DNA of 64,000 nucleotides from Catonia carolina (lineage: Eukaryota; Arthropoda; Insecta; Hemiptera; Achilidae), in assembly GCA_035578175.1 (NCBI GenBank), contig JAQMRL010000016.1:1861501-1925500 (forward strand), read 5' to 3'. Numbering within the stretch: position 1 is the first letter of the stretch; every line of letters begins with the position of its first letter. Below are positions 32,766 to 44,547 of this stretch, piece after piece. Made by a program: the position numbers and the translations under genes. The notes below the pieces were generated by a model that saw only the letters and a list, made by a program, of their open reading frames with translations, did not search any database and had not been told where the DNA came from.

Positions 32766-33071
32766 TTGGTTAAGTTTACGTCATAAATTTATTGTAATTA
32801 TTGGGTTATTTATTGTAAGTAATTTAATTGTAGGTTTAAGACACTTAAATTGTTGTTGTAATTTTTAGTTTGCAATAAATAATACTTGTAATTCTTAAAC
32901 TATAGTGTGTTAATTATTTAATTTACCTAGATCCCGAAACGGAACTTAGAGATAAGTGTCACAATACATTATTGTCTAATGACTGGATGTGTAAGTTCAG
33001 CTGAGGCTGTCAACTAAATACATAATTTGGATTCTGTTATATTGTAGTAATCTGTTTCCAGCTTGTCATGT

Positions 33072-33192
33072 TCATGGGGTCTTGGGTTCGAATCCCATTC
33101 AGGCACGGCATATTTTCATACATTACAAAAAAATTATTTCATCCTTCACTGTCTGCATTAGCAGTAATTGCAGAACAATAGGACTATAAACT
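33072..33192 (+). mobile_element. Partial tRNA-derived SINE (SINE1)
   Basis: It keeps B box GGTTCGAATCC and the SINE1 body, and lacks the A-box end. Same remnant as 7262-7380 and 52702-52816. Confidence 0.7.
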
Positions 33193-33238
33193 AAAAGAAA
33201 AAAAAATTGCCATGTTCAGTCTAGTTTAACTTTTTCTT

Positions 33239-33523
33239 GCCTATATAAATTTATAGCAAAGAGTATTGCTTTCATGTTGATGAGAAATCCAGTTTTCACA
33301 AGATATACATGTTTTCAGACCCCCTGAACCCAAAAAAAACATGTTTTTAGCAATTGTTCTGTGTGTGAATAAATTATCTCGAAAAAGTAACTTTGTGCAA
33401 AGTTGAAACTTGAAATTTAAGTTAGGTTCTACTAGAGGAACCAACACGAACATTATCATCTAAATTGGTTAAGTGGAAGTAGTAGTTTCTTCATGTAATT
33501 TTCACTTTTTTTGTGACAATCCC
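33239..33523 (+). repeat. HINE-like repeat, left fragment
   Basis: It starts ACTTTTTCTTGCCTATATAA and is truncated as in the other block X copies. 33524-33807 continues block X; it holds a short LLFADDL reading at 33678-33698 that may be an old reverse-transcriptase relic. Confidence 0.75.
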
Positions 33524-35556
33524 TGCCCACCATGACAGACCGTTTTTTGTGTACCCAAATCTTAAGCCATTGAATTATGCACAAGATTATACACCCAACA
33601 AGAGTGACTCACTTGTCCATTATAAAGATGGATGGAATAGTGAGGAGAGAGAGTGAAGAAGAAGTTTTACGTGGTGTTTACTGTTTGCAGATGATCTTAT
33701 GCGCAAAGATAGAGTGTGAATCTAGTTTGGGGTCGAGAAGTTTCTAAAAATTTTGTGAAATGCATAATATGCATTATTCCGTATCAGTACTGACTTATGC
33801 AGTGTGATTTTTTTTTTTTTTTTTTTTTGCGCCCTGGAGACTCCAGGAGGAGTATAGGACATGTCAGTTATAACATCTGAAATACATATAAGAATCACAC
33901 AATGTATCACTACTATCAAGAAAGAAATTCTTGGACGCTATAAAAAGTTTCATCGATCAAGTAATTTTTCAGATTCTTTTTAAAGGAATGCAAATAATGA
34001 CAACATTTTAAAAATTGAAGTAATTTATTCATGAATTTTCTCCCTGTATAAGTAGTTTTCTTTTCAAACAATTTTCTGGAGTGATTATCCACGTAATAAT
34101 CATTTCTATTTCTCATGTTATGATTGTGAACATTGAAATTCTGCATAAATATATTTTGCCTAACATACATAATCACCTCGAAAATGTAAATAGAGGGAAC
34201 TGTAAGCAATTTAAGCTCCTTAAATAGTGGCCTGCATGAGGTTAGCTGGTTAGCTCCCACCATACATCTAATAGCTATCTTTTAATTTTTAAAAACCATA
34301 TTCATATTACTCATGCTAGAATTACCCCATACTAAGATACCATAACGGATATGAGACAGAATGAGGCCATGATAAGCTTCCATTAGTAATTTTTTATCAT
34401 TTAATCTGGCAATTTGTTTTAGTGTAAATAACCCAGAGATATTTTACTACAAACTTGATTGGTGTAGAAGTCCCAAGACAAAAATCTATACTAGAGATAC
34501 TCCAAGGAACTTCACTGTTTCTACATGCTCTAAACTATTATCATAAATAAATACATCCACTTCTCTACTTTCTTTAACATTATGTTTATTTTTGAACTGC
34601 AAGCACTGACACTTTTTCCCATTAACTGTTAATAACATTTGATTCAAGAACTGTACTACGGACTATATGTTAACATGTGTATATTTACTTCAAGAGCAAC
34701 TACCAGTAAACTGTTACTGATAACTGAAGTATCATCAGCCAACAACAAAGCTCTACCATTAGGTATGACTTCTGGTAGCCTATTAATGTACAATAGAATC
34801 AGAATTGTACCTAAAACTAACCCTTGTGAAACGCCCGCTTTGACTTCAAGCTTTCCAGATACAACCTTTCTAAGTTCCCTCTAACAACCCTTGTTTACTC
34901 CACACACTGTAATCTATTAATAAGGTAAGATTGAAACCATTTCAATTCTACATCCCTAACGCCTAATGACTAATGTTTTCAATAAAATTTCATGATCCAC
35001 ACAAACAAAAGCTTTACTCAGATCCAGAAACACTGCCAATGCTTTCTCCCCGGCATCCAATATATCAACTACTTGCTCCACAAGTGAAACTATTGCAGTT
35101 TTAGTTGATCTACCTTTTTGGAAACCATGCTGATCCTCTGAGATGATAAGGTTTTCAGTCAAGAAACTGATTAACCTAATATAAACTACCTTTTCAAAAA
35201 TTTTACTGATTGTGTTTAAAATACTTATGGGCCTAAATTTTCAACTAACAGGCTATCTCCATTCTTAAATATAGGCAATATTTTAGCCTCCTTCAGTTTG
35301 TTTGGAAATATACGTAGGTACCTGCTTCGAGTGAGAAGTTAAATGAAGGAGAGGAGTAACTAAAATATGTTTACATTCTTTAACAATTATACTAGGAATC
35401 CCATCTAACCCACATGTTTTCTTAATTTTCAAACTATCAATAACTGATTCTAATTCCTCACTTGAAACTAGGCTAAATAGGAATCTATTTCATATAATGA
35501 ATTAATACAATAATTTCACTAACCTTCTTTTTAAACTGCGTCACCTTTATTTTTAT

Positions 35557-35600
35557 TTTACTTACACGTGTTTCGGTGGATCCACCATCATCAGAGTAAA
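35557..35600 (-). ncRNA. Type I hammerhead ribozyme (left arm, minus strand)
   Basis: Read on the minus strand it is base-for-base the same 44-nt motif as 35740-35783: stem I TTTACT/AGTAAA, CTGATGA core, stem II GGTGG/CCACC, GAAA, and palindromic stem III ACACGTGT. All invariant core bases are present. Confidence 0.85.
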
Positions 35601-35739
35601 TAACATATAATTGAAACTAAAAACATTATTTATTAAAAATCTGTAGAAGATGATACATCTTCAGTCACTTGTATAAAAATTTTATACAAGTGACTGAAGA
35701 TGTATCATTTAGTTTGATTTCAGTTTCAATTATATGTTA

Positions 35740-35783
35740 TTTACTCTGATGATGGTGGATCCACCGAAACACGTGTAAGTAAA
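35740..35783 (+). ncRNA. Type I hammerhead ribozyme (right arm, plus strand)
   Basis: Stem I is TTTACT (35740-35745) paired with AGTAAA (35778-35783). The core CTGATGA is at 35746-35752. Stem II is GGTGG/CCACC within 35754-35765, followed by GAAA at 35766-35769. Stem III is ACAC/GTGT (35769-35776) with no loop. The predicted cleavage is after A35777 (context GUA). Every core position of the hammerhead consensus is satisfied. The loopless palindromic stem III suggests action as a dimer, as described for Penelope-type hammerheads. Confidence 0.88.
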
Positions 35784-36500
35784 ATAAAAATAAAGGTGAC
35801 GCAGTTTAAAAAGAAGGTTAGTGAAATTATTGTATTAATTCATTATATGAAATAGAAATATTTAAAACTGCAGGATGCATTATAAAGATTTATTTTTAAA
35901 TAGGAATCGATATACTACCTTGTTACCTTTTGGTCATAATATCCCACTGTTTTCATAATCTGTTGTTTAAGTTTTAAAGCTACTTGCTGATAATATTTGT
36001 TAAAATAATTAACAAATTTCTACACCATTCTCAATAAGTTCATTATTTTTGTTAACAATATTTGGTAGCCTATGTCAGTATAACATTTGTTGCTAATTAC
36101 ACCTCGATTCGTAATTATTAATTCCCATATTGCTGAGTTTTAAATTTGAGTATTTATGAAGGACTTCAGCAGTTGTTTTACATTTAACTCTCTGGTCTTC
36201 TCTGGCATAATGCTTTTTAATAATTTTGTACCTTTGTTTGTTAAAGGTAGTCCTATGTAATAGAAAATCAGAGTATACATCTCTAACTTCAGACCACATT
36301 TTCAAAATTTCCCCTGTAACCCACTCATCTATTTCACTGACAATATTTTTTACATCTTTCTTTTTAATTGGACAACTATTATTATTATGGAATTTTAATG
36401 TTTCAATAAAATTATGATATTTCTGATTAATGTCAAATGAATTGAAAACAGTCTTCCAATCCTCTTTGGATAAACTGTGTAACAAACAATTAATATTCCC

Positions 36501-37290
36501 TTGGTGGAAGCTTTTACTTATTTCCCGTGATTGCTGTAATTGTTCGTTCTATATAATTTAATTGTTTTGTAGTATCAATTTTATAATTTTAACCGATGCA
36601 AAAAAAAGTTTTAAAAACGTATCAACACCGAATAGTTGCCCTATTTAACGGAAGTTTTTTCATTTACAAAATGATTTCATTTACAAAATTCGTTTATGGT
36701 GGGAAAAAAGTTATCGTGTCGTTGTTAATAAACCTGAAGAAAATAATTAGTACTAATAAACAGTATTAGGTTATTATAGAAAATTGGATGGTGGATTCAA
36801 GAATCTGCAGTCGACAAACAAACTGATTGGTAAATTATGTTTTTGTTTTATTCACTAGACGACGTGTTTTGAAATCTTTTCAGGTTATGTGTGAGATGGG
36901 AAACTTAGTGTGAACATCGTTAAATGAAAAGTTTATTAGAGAATGTGTATTGGCTTATACTAATTAAGAGTACTGGGCACTGCAGATTTAATTAGAGACG
37001 GTTTATTGTTCAGTTGTGAAAATTATTCGGTCAGTGTTTACAAGATCCAAACTAGTTTCATGTTTCCTTGGGTCATGTCCGTGCAACGTGGTCCAGAAAT
37101 GCTGAATCTAGTTACTTGATTATTTTAAATATTGGTGATCGTTTAATGAACGATTCTGCATATTATATTGACTTTTGCTTTAACCGACTTTTTTCGACAA
37201 GGTCAGACGGTTTTTACAACTTTGTAGCGTAAAGGAAACATGATAGTACACGAGGTTCTATTAATCTTAATTAATATTTAATCGTTACAG
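36501..37290. other. Block X core, non-coding part (copy 2)
   Basis: Counterpart of 12877-13660; no gene seen. Confidence 0.45.
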
Positions 37291-37831
37291 GCAAAACCAA
37301 CTTATTTATTTGTACCGAAGATTAAGTTGTAAGGTGTAAACGTAACGTCAAACTTCGGAATCGAAATGTTTCTAAAATCAGTATTATTAACAAAGTTCGG
37401 AGGTATAAAACTACCCATTGTTTAACAAGCAAATTCTTGCCTTCCCAAATAATATTTTGAAAGATACCCGTGACTTGGACTTAAGTCCAAGCGGTTAAAC
37501 GGTTCATGTAAAGAAATCTATTAGGCATTTTCTGTAGCATTGTCTTGTGCTGTTGCTGATTACAGGTGAAAATGATTGGCTAGAAGTAACCATTGATATG
37601 AAAATATGTCCACATTGGTACATGCATGTATGGTGAATGTACATTGTATTTCAGTTGGACCTAATGTTATTGTTTTCTTGTGCGCAGGCAGCCTTGAAGT
37701 ACACCACTACATAAATTACTTGAGATACCATCCTGTGCTGGGACTGAATCTTAAATATCATTGGAAAAGGAAGTCTCATTGACAATTCAGTATCCAAGAA
37801 AACTAGCCAATTAAGTGAATTTTCATTAAAG
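37291..37831 (+). pseudogene. Decayed multi-exon gene fragment, copy 2
   Basis: Block a (acceptor CGTTACAG at 37290) is damaged: the reading ends in a deletion after FPNNILKDTRDL. Block b starts at 37566 (ENDWLEVTIDMK...). Block c, 37688-37831, keeps acceptor CTTGTGCGCAG, donor GTAAGT and LRYHPVLGLNLKYHWKRKSH. Comparison with copies 1, 3 and 4 shows this copy lost part of block a. Confidence 0.42.
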
Positions 37832-38039
37832 GTAAGTTAGTTTTATTTCATTAAAATTTAAATTTTGTGAAATTTATTGTAATTATTTCTGTTTTGATGT
37901 TCGAATGAGGAAAATTTAAAAAGGATATTATGCATACAGAATTAATAGTATTTGTGACTGTCCATGGGAAAAGGGACCCAAGTCAAAAGTAAGGTTATGA
38001 GTGATTCTTGCAGGCAATTTAATGCTGAAACAGTTATAT

Positions 38040-38536
38040 TTAAGATTGTGGCTTTAATATGCATTTTAGAGCAAAATTGCATGTAAAACTAGTAGTAGAG
38101 AATTTAAAAACCTACAACTTTTATTTCAAACATTTTTTGTATAACGCTTAGTTTTGCTTGCAGTAATTAGCGATTTTCTGTTTTTTTTTCACCAAAATAT
38201 GTGAAAAAATTTTTTTTTTTTTAAGATTGCAGCCTTAGCATGCGTTTTATGACAAAAGTGTATATAATCTACTTTATAAGAAATTTAAAGCTCTACAACA
38301 TTTATTTTGAGCATTTTTCTCTACAAAGCTTAGTTTAGCGTGATGAAGAGTGATTTTCTGAATTTTTAAGCCAAACTAAGGTTGATTTACACTTTGCGTT
38401 GTTCACTAATGTATATAATTAGGTTATGTTTTTTGGGGTTAGATTTTTGTTTATTTCTAATGTGTTATTACTAATGTTAGGATATATTGTAATTTTTTCC
38501 ATTGGCAAGAGAAAGTTGTATGAGTGTTTTACCCCA
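38040..38536 (+). repeat. HINE-like repeat, right half
   Basis: It ends GTATGAGTGTTTTACCCCAG and is shared with the other block X copies. 38537-38949 is block X spacer without a recognised feature. Confidence 0.75.
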
Positions 38537-38949
38537 GATTTTATTCACTGTTATATATAAAAAAAATTACAGAATTTTTTTAAAAAAAGGTAAATTAACA
38601 CTTATGTTCGTGAAATTGCAATGAATGTGGGTTAATAATTGATGAGTGATGATATTTTTCAATTGGTGTTTACTCTCTTTGTCTCTGTCAGATGTCATCT
38701 CTTACTGATGTAACATTGTGTGCTGAATCATGTGATCTCTTCAAATAATTGATATCTCAAAAAATTAACATCCTGTAGCAGATTTTTTTCAGGTCATGTC
38801 AATTGTAAAAATTCAAAAAAACGGACAAAGAATTGCAAAATTTTATTGTAATTTAACATACAACAAGATAAAACGTTACAATATTGTTTTCTATTTTAAC
38901 ATATTGCATCTGTATTTGAATTAATACTTAGTAAACTAATTAAAAAAAT

Positions 38950-39188
38950 CTGGTGTGAAACACGCACAACTTTCTCTCGCCCATGCAAATAATTAACAAT
39001 ATAACCTAACATTAGTAATAAAACATTAGAAATAAACAAAATAACTAACTTCAATAAACATAACCTTATTTTAATCATGAGTGAAAGATGCTAAATGAAA
39101 AACAACTTTAGTTTGCCTTAAAAATACAGAAAATCACTCATTCACGCTGAACTAGGCTCTGTAGAGAAAAATGCTCTCAATGAAAGTT
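38950..39188 (-). repeat. HINE-like repeat, right-end fragment
   Basis: It starts CTGGTGTGAAACACGCAC and breaks off at GAAAGTTGAGCC, where a C-rich junction (GAGCCCCCAACTGG) begins. Confidence 0.72.
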
Positions 39189-39259
39189 GAGCCGAGCCCC
39201 CAACTGGCGGTTTTGGCTCCTTTCGCCCCCCACGATAGCTCCAGGTTTGTTTTACTTTT

Positions 39260-40740
39260 AATTCATCTGCACTCTACTCTTATAAAACGACGTATCCAAA
39301 CAAATCAAGTACTAAAATCCTAATCTGTTCTACTTTAATAGTGGATCCGTGCAAACTAGGCTTAATGTTGTTATAAAAATTATTGGCATGGTTAAGTCCA
39401 CTTGTAAGATGCTTCAAATCATACTTTAATAAAAACCGAATAATGTGAGATTTTTGAGGATGTAACATTGGGTGAAGTTATTTGTACATATTTCCACTGA
39501 CTGTTGTCAAATATTTTGTTCTATAAAATTTAATTCCGTTCTAGTTCAATTGTATTCTTAACCAATTCAAATAAAGTATTTTTAAACATATCACTACATA
39601 CAGTTGCACTATATAGCGAAAGTTTTCCATTTACAAACTTGACGCCTTTCATTTCATGGTGGGAACAGAAGTTGATTGTGTGTTAGTAAATAAACTAGGA
39701 GAGAACAATTAGTACTATTAAACAGTAATAGGTTATATAGAAAATTGGATAGTGGATTCAAAGAATCTGCAGTCGACGAAACTAACTGATTGGTAAATTG
39801 TGTTTGTGTTTTATTCAGTACATGAAGAGTATTAAAATCTTTTCAGGTTATGTGTGAGAAGCGAAACTTAATGTGAACACGGTTAAATGAAAAGTTTAAT
39901 AGAGAATGTGTATTTATTCTGATCAAGTGTAATCAAGTGGGCACTGGAGATTTAATTAGAGACGTTTTAGTGATCTGTTGTGAAAACGATTCGGTCAGTG
40001 TTTAATTTGGCTCTGACAGACATTTTTGTTTAACGAGGTCAGATGGTTTTTACAACTTTACGAGCTTCATGAAAACATCATTATAGTATCCGAGGTTCTA
40101 TTAATCGGTGAAAGGAAAACCAACTTATTTATGTGTACCGAAGATTAACTTTGAGGGGTAAATCATAACCTCAAACTTCGAAAATGCGAAAGGTTCCTAA
40201 AATTGGTTTTCAAAAAGTTCAAACACCTAAAATAATCACCCATTGTTTAACAAGCAACATCTTCTCTTCCCAAGTAATATTTGGGAAGATGCCCGTGACT
40301 TAACTTTGCAATTTGTTGAAAATAAATATGGCACTTTGTAAAGAAAGAAGCTTGTATATGTCCAAGCAGTTAAATGATTCTTGTAAAGAAATCTATTAGG
40401 CATTTTCTGTAGCATTGTCTTGTGCTGTTGCTGATTACAGGTGAAATGATTGGCTAGAAGTAACCATTGATATAAAAATATGTCCACATTGGTACATGCA
40501 TGTATGGTGAATGTACATTGTATTTCAGTTGGACCTAATGTTATTGTTTTCTTGTGTGCAGGCAGCCTTGAAGTACACCTCAACAAACATAAATTACTTG
40601 AGATACCATCCTGTGCTGGGACTGAATCTTAAATATCATTGGAAAAGGAAGTCTCATTGAAAATTCAGTATCCAACAAAACTAGCCAATTAAGTAAATTT
40701 CCATTAAAGGTGTGTTTCTTTTATTTCATTAAATTAAAAT
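39260..40740. repeat. Block X core, fourth diverged copy without the LINE
   Basis: 39440-40740 aligns with 10560-10620 joined directly to 12900-14300. At 39471-39510 it runs across the LINE-2 insertion site with no LINE present. It is more diverged than copies 1-3. Confidence 0.75.
40104..40709 (+). pseudogene. Decayed multi-exon gene fragment, copy 4
   Basis: It is recognisable by PLFNKQ...FPSNIWEDARDL, ...FVENKY and by block c starting at 40562 after CTTGTGTGCAG. Small deletions disrupt the block a/b phase, and a 4-bp insertion shifts block c. It is the most degraded of the four copies. Confidence 0.4.
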
Positions 40741-41095
40741 TCTGGAAATTCATTATAATTATTTCTGTTTAGATATTTTTGTAAAGAGTAAAATTTTGAT
40801 ACTAATTAATGTGAACAGAATTAATAGTATATATTATGGGCATTCGATTAAGAAGGTTCATGTTGTAACCAGATGATGGATTGTTGCAGTGTTGCCACCT
40901 GTTTGAAGCAGAATAGTGTGTGTCTGTTACATTGGTAAGAGTGTGGAATGTCCGTGTCAAACATAATAGCAACCTGAGTTTGAAGCTCAATTGTTAAAAG
41001 AATATGGCATCCATTGTAACGCACTATATGTCAAATTAATGCTGGTTTAATTGCGTGGAACGGTGAAAACTTGAAATTTTTGTCTATATTTTTTT
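40741..41095. other. No feature recognised
   Basis: Sequence between the fourth block X core and the next HINE-like fragment; unique in the window and without coding signature. Confidence 0.35.
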
Positions 41096-41660
41096 TTCTT
41101 TTTTCTATATGAATATATATAGCAAGGAAAGTATTGTTGTCATGTCGATTTTTCTAATAGAGTTTTCACCAGATATACACGTTTCCAGACTTCCTAACCT
41201 CAACAAACTGTTTTTAGCGATTCTTGTCTGTGTGTGTACGTGTGTGTGTGTGAACAAAATATCTCAAGAACGAAATATTATATGAAGTTTAAACTTCGAA
41301 CTTAAGTTATGTACTACTAGAGGACCTGACACGAATGTTTTTATCAAAATCGGTCAACTGGAAGTTGTAGTTTATTCATGTAATTTTTAATTTTTTTTGC
41401 GATCATCTCAAAAACGGCTCATATGATTTTTTTAAACCGCCTCATGTATTACATTTCTTGTACTCTACAAGATAGCGTAAGCGCAGTGTGTGCTGAAATT
41501 CTTAGGAGGCTGTGCTCTTGTAGAAAAAATGGGTTTTTTAAGATTGCGGCCTTCATATGCATTTCAGGGCACAAGTGTGTATGGTAATCAAAGTTGTAGA
41601 ACATTTAAAAACCTACAACTTTTATTTGTATTCCTTTTTTTGTATAATGCTTAGTTTATT
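41096..41660 (+). repeat. HINE-like repeat, left portion
   Basis: It starts TTTTTTCTATATGAATATAT and has GT repeats at about 41229-41252. Confidence 0.75.
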
Positions 41661-41685
41661 GTAAAAACTTATTTATAGTAAAAAC

Positions 41686-41913
41686 TAACCTCATTTTAAT
41701 CATGATTGAATGAAGTAAAATGAATATCAACCTCAGTTTGGCTTCAAAATACGGAAAAAGCACTCTTTCACGCTAAACTAGGCTCTGTAGAGAAAAATGC
41801 TCAAAATAAACGTTCTAGATCTCTTAATAATTTTCAATAAATTTTTTTATATATACACTTTTGTTGTACAATGCATACTAAGGCCGAAATCTTAAAAAAT
41901 CCGATTTCTTTTT
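41686..41913 (-). repeat. HINE-like fragment, one arm of an inverted pair
   Basis: It is the reverse complement of 43812-44036, including private variants (TTCATTCAATCATGATT). Together the two arms bracket a 1.9 kb unique insert. Confidence 0.78.
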
Positions 41914-43811
41914 ACAGACTGACGAAAAAACAGAAATTCACTTACAACCATTTTTTTTTTTTAAGTCAGACGTTAAACAAAAAATAAAATTTGTTTATTG
42001 GTCATAAGTGAATTTCTGTAAAAAGAAAGGTGGTCATCAAAGTCTGTAAAATGTAACAACTGGCTTCAGTTTGTTACGTTAATTTTGTTTTGCTGGCGTA
42101 GCTAGTTATTTTTGATTGCCGGTAACTAGATTCTTCTGGTGATGTGGATTTAACTCACCGTCCGGTGGCGCGCTCTATAGTTTTTCTGCGAACTGCGTTC
42201 GGCCCTCGCGGTGTGCTGCCTCTCAACGAGCATGACTAGTCACTCTCAGTTGAATTTTCGTAATGTTTTCCTGTTACTGTTAGAGACGAGTTATTGCAGT
42301 CAAAGTGAAAGGTCGGTCTTACCTACGTTGTAATGCCGTACCTAATTTATAATTTATACTTTTGGTGAAAAGTTTTTTTATATTTGTGAATGTTCATTTT
42401 ATTTAAAGATGGTTTCTACCGACAGTTTTATTTCGTTAAACATGACTTAAATTATCATTTGTATTCTGCTGTTTTTCTACGCCGTTTTTCCGTATAAATC
42501 ATATAGTTTTTCCGTGTTCTAAATTTTGAAAATGTAAAATGTTTATGTCGCCCAAATTAAAGTTTGAAATATGTTTGTACTCAACAAAACTCTTAGCTCC
42601 GGTACTACAATTACAAATCAGTTTTGCCTGTTTTTATGTGTGTGTCTATATAATTTCGTGGAAGGTCGGAGTCCGTAGATGGAATCCTCCAATTTAATGA
42701 TCAACCACCGTTCATAGTTAAACCAATGCTGGGATGTTCGATTCTCGAACATGACAAATTTTCAACTAACTTGTATCCTGTAATCTGATGGGATGTTTCC
42801 TGATTATTTTTAAGCCTGCCGTTCTTCCGAAACTAATTTGGATATTACTTCGTGATTGATCATCTTAGTTTGGCTCGTGAGTCTGTATCACTACTCTAAG
42901 TGTTAACGACATGGGGTATGTTACTATTTTATTTTTTTATTATGTGAAGTTCTCTATCATCAGCCTACTGTGATTCGTGGTAATCGACGCATTTTATATA
43001 TTTTTTTAAGAGATTCAACGAAATCGAAACCTTTACGATATTTACATGTGTTGGACAGGATAATCTGTGTTTGGCTATTACTTGTTTAAAATGTATTTTC
43101 ATGTCGATTCTTAAATAGCCACAGGCAAGCAGGAACATTAAAATAAATTTTTTTAACCTGCATAATATAATAATTAACTACTTATCAAATCACTTTAATC
43201 AAAATTTATTATGAATTGGTGCATTCATTTTTCTAAAAAAAAAAATATTTTTTTTGACAAATTTAAGGTAACTTTGAATCTTTAATATGGTTATTATTAC
43301 ACCTTGATAAAAGGTTAAATAACTTTTATTCCTTTTATTTATAGTTTTGGGGAAATTCTAGGAATTATGAATGAAAGGGTTTGTAAAAGCTACTAGTATG
43401 CTAAAGAAAAAATATAAAAAGTTGGCCAACAATTTGCTATTATTAATTCATTTTTGAATGAATACTTTTTTTTTATTTTACACTTAATAATTTATATTTA
43501 TTAGTTTGATAAAAAAAGGAAAGTTTACCACAGTAAATAACTTGTCTGCATCAAAGTTTATAACAATTTATTGAGTCTTTTAAAGATGAAGTGTATTGTA
43601 CCATTTGTTGTTAAATTCTATTCTTATTTTGTTATTAATTAAAATTTTACTTACTACTATAATTGATTTTATTTTCATTCATGCAACGATTTCCTGTGTG
43701 TTTGTTTTTGTGCTTCCTAATTTGTTTTGTTAACACCCTTTACCAACCCATCGCTATGTTTGTTTGCCGTATGTGTTGTCGGCGGCGATGAGGGGGTGTT
43801 ACAAAAAAGAA
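41914..43811. other. Unique 1.9 kb insert between inverted repeat arms
   Basis: It begins with a local inverted repeat (CAGAAATTCACTTACAACCA / TGGTCATAAGTGAATTTCTG, ~41930-42018). It includes a GC-richer patch at 42155-42240 (GGTGGCGCGCTCTATAG) followed by a 33-codon open frame from ATG 42232, and a second GC patch near 43770. No protein family is recognised. It could be a captured host exon or promoter. Confidence 0.4.
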
Positions 43812-44126
43812 AGCGGATTTTTTAAGATTTCGACCTTAGTATGCATTGTACAACAAAAGTGTATTTATAATAAAATTTATTGAAAATTAAGAGATCTAGA
43901 ACTTTTATTTTGAGCATTTTTCTCTACAGAGCCTAGTTTAGCGTGAAAGAGTGCTTTTTCCGTATTTTGAAGCCAAACTGAGGTTGATATTCATTTTGCT
44001 TCATTCAATCATGATTAAAATTAGGTTAGTTTTTTTTGTTTATTTCTAATGTTTTATTACTAATGTTAGATTATATTGATAATTATTTGCATTGGCAAAA
44101 GAAAGTTGTGTGAGTGTTTCACATAA
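43812..44126 (+). repeat. HINE-like repeat, right portion (other inverted arm)
   Basis: It ends AAAGTTGTGTGAGTGTTTCA and pairs with 41686-41913. Confidence 0.78.
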
Positions 44127-44139
44127 TATTTTTCATGAA

Positions 44140-44365
44140 ACTGTTGGTAAAAGTAATGGCAGTGATATGTAACATAAGTTGGAAGTTTTAACTTTGTATG
44201 ATATTCCGTTCTTGAGATATTTTGATCACGCGCAGACCAATCACTAAAAACATGTTTTATAAGTCCATGGGCATTGAAAATGTGCATTTCCGGTGAAATA
44301 TCGACATGGAAAAATACTTTCCTTCCTTATGTATTTATAAAGGGAAGTCAAAGTAAAAAACATAC
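44140..44365 (-). repeat. HINE-like repeat, left-end fragment
   Basis: It ends ATTTATAAAGGGAAGTCAAAGT (mutated left terminus). Confidence 0.65.
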
Positions 44366-44499
44366 ACTTAAAACCAAATTAAGGCACAGATATGTTGGTG
44401 ATGTTTTGGTAATACAGTATTAGAAAAAACTTATGAAAAAAAGAGATGATATTATCTTGCTTATTATTGAATTCATTTTATTTAAAAACATATGTGTTA

Positions 44500-44547
44500 A
44501 ACATTGACAACTTTCTCTTGCCAATGTTGATAATGAACAATATAACC
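44500..44547 (-). repeat. HINE-like right-terminal fragment upstream of zinc-finger gene C
   Basis: AACTTTCTCTTGCCAATG and GAACAATATAACC are kept; the terminal hairpin is eroded (GTGTTAAACATTGAC). Confidence 0.65.

Larger units (their letters stand above)
35486..35897. mobile_element. Penelope-like insertion: inverted pair with two hammerhead motifs
   Basis: It is inserted in LINE-3 with an 11-bp target duplication AAATAGGAATC (35475-35485 and 35898-35908). Arms from ~35489 to 35672 and ~35689 to 35862 are almost perfectly inverted around a centre at ~35680 (ACTTGTATAAAAATTTTATA). Each arm carries a hammerhead motif. Inverted pseudo-LTR arrangement and hammerheads are known for Penelope-like elements; no reverse transcriptase remains here, so the class is inferred. 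Confidence 0.72.
33808..36500 (-). pseudogene. CR1/Jockey-like LINE, 5'-truncated (LINE-3), interrupted
   Basis: Same element and 5' truncation point as LINE-2. Poly(A) is visible as a 21-T run at 33808-33828. Minus-strand fragments: 36485-36093 (region upstream of the RT), 35162-34956 (HGFQKGRS and LDLSKAFVCVDH) and 34263-33916 (C-terminal region). A Penelope-like insertion splits it at 35486-35897. The right flank matches LINE-2's right target-site copy (GGAAGCTTTTACTTATTTCC); the left flank is different because of a deletion shared with LINE-4. Confidence 0.88.
32770..39190. repeat. Duplicated block X, copy 2
   Basis: Counterpart of 6945-15852 and 52380-59206. It lacks the copy-1 extra DNA and contains LINE-3 with a Penelope-like insertion. 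Confidence 0.85.

Noticed and set aside
42232..42333. Short open frame starting MTSHSQLNFRNV
   Set aside because: Only 33 codons and no homologue recognised; kept as a remark on the unique insert rather than called as a gene.
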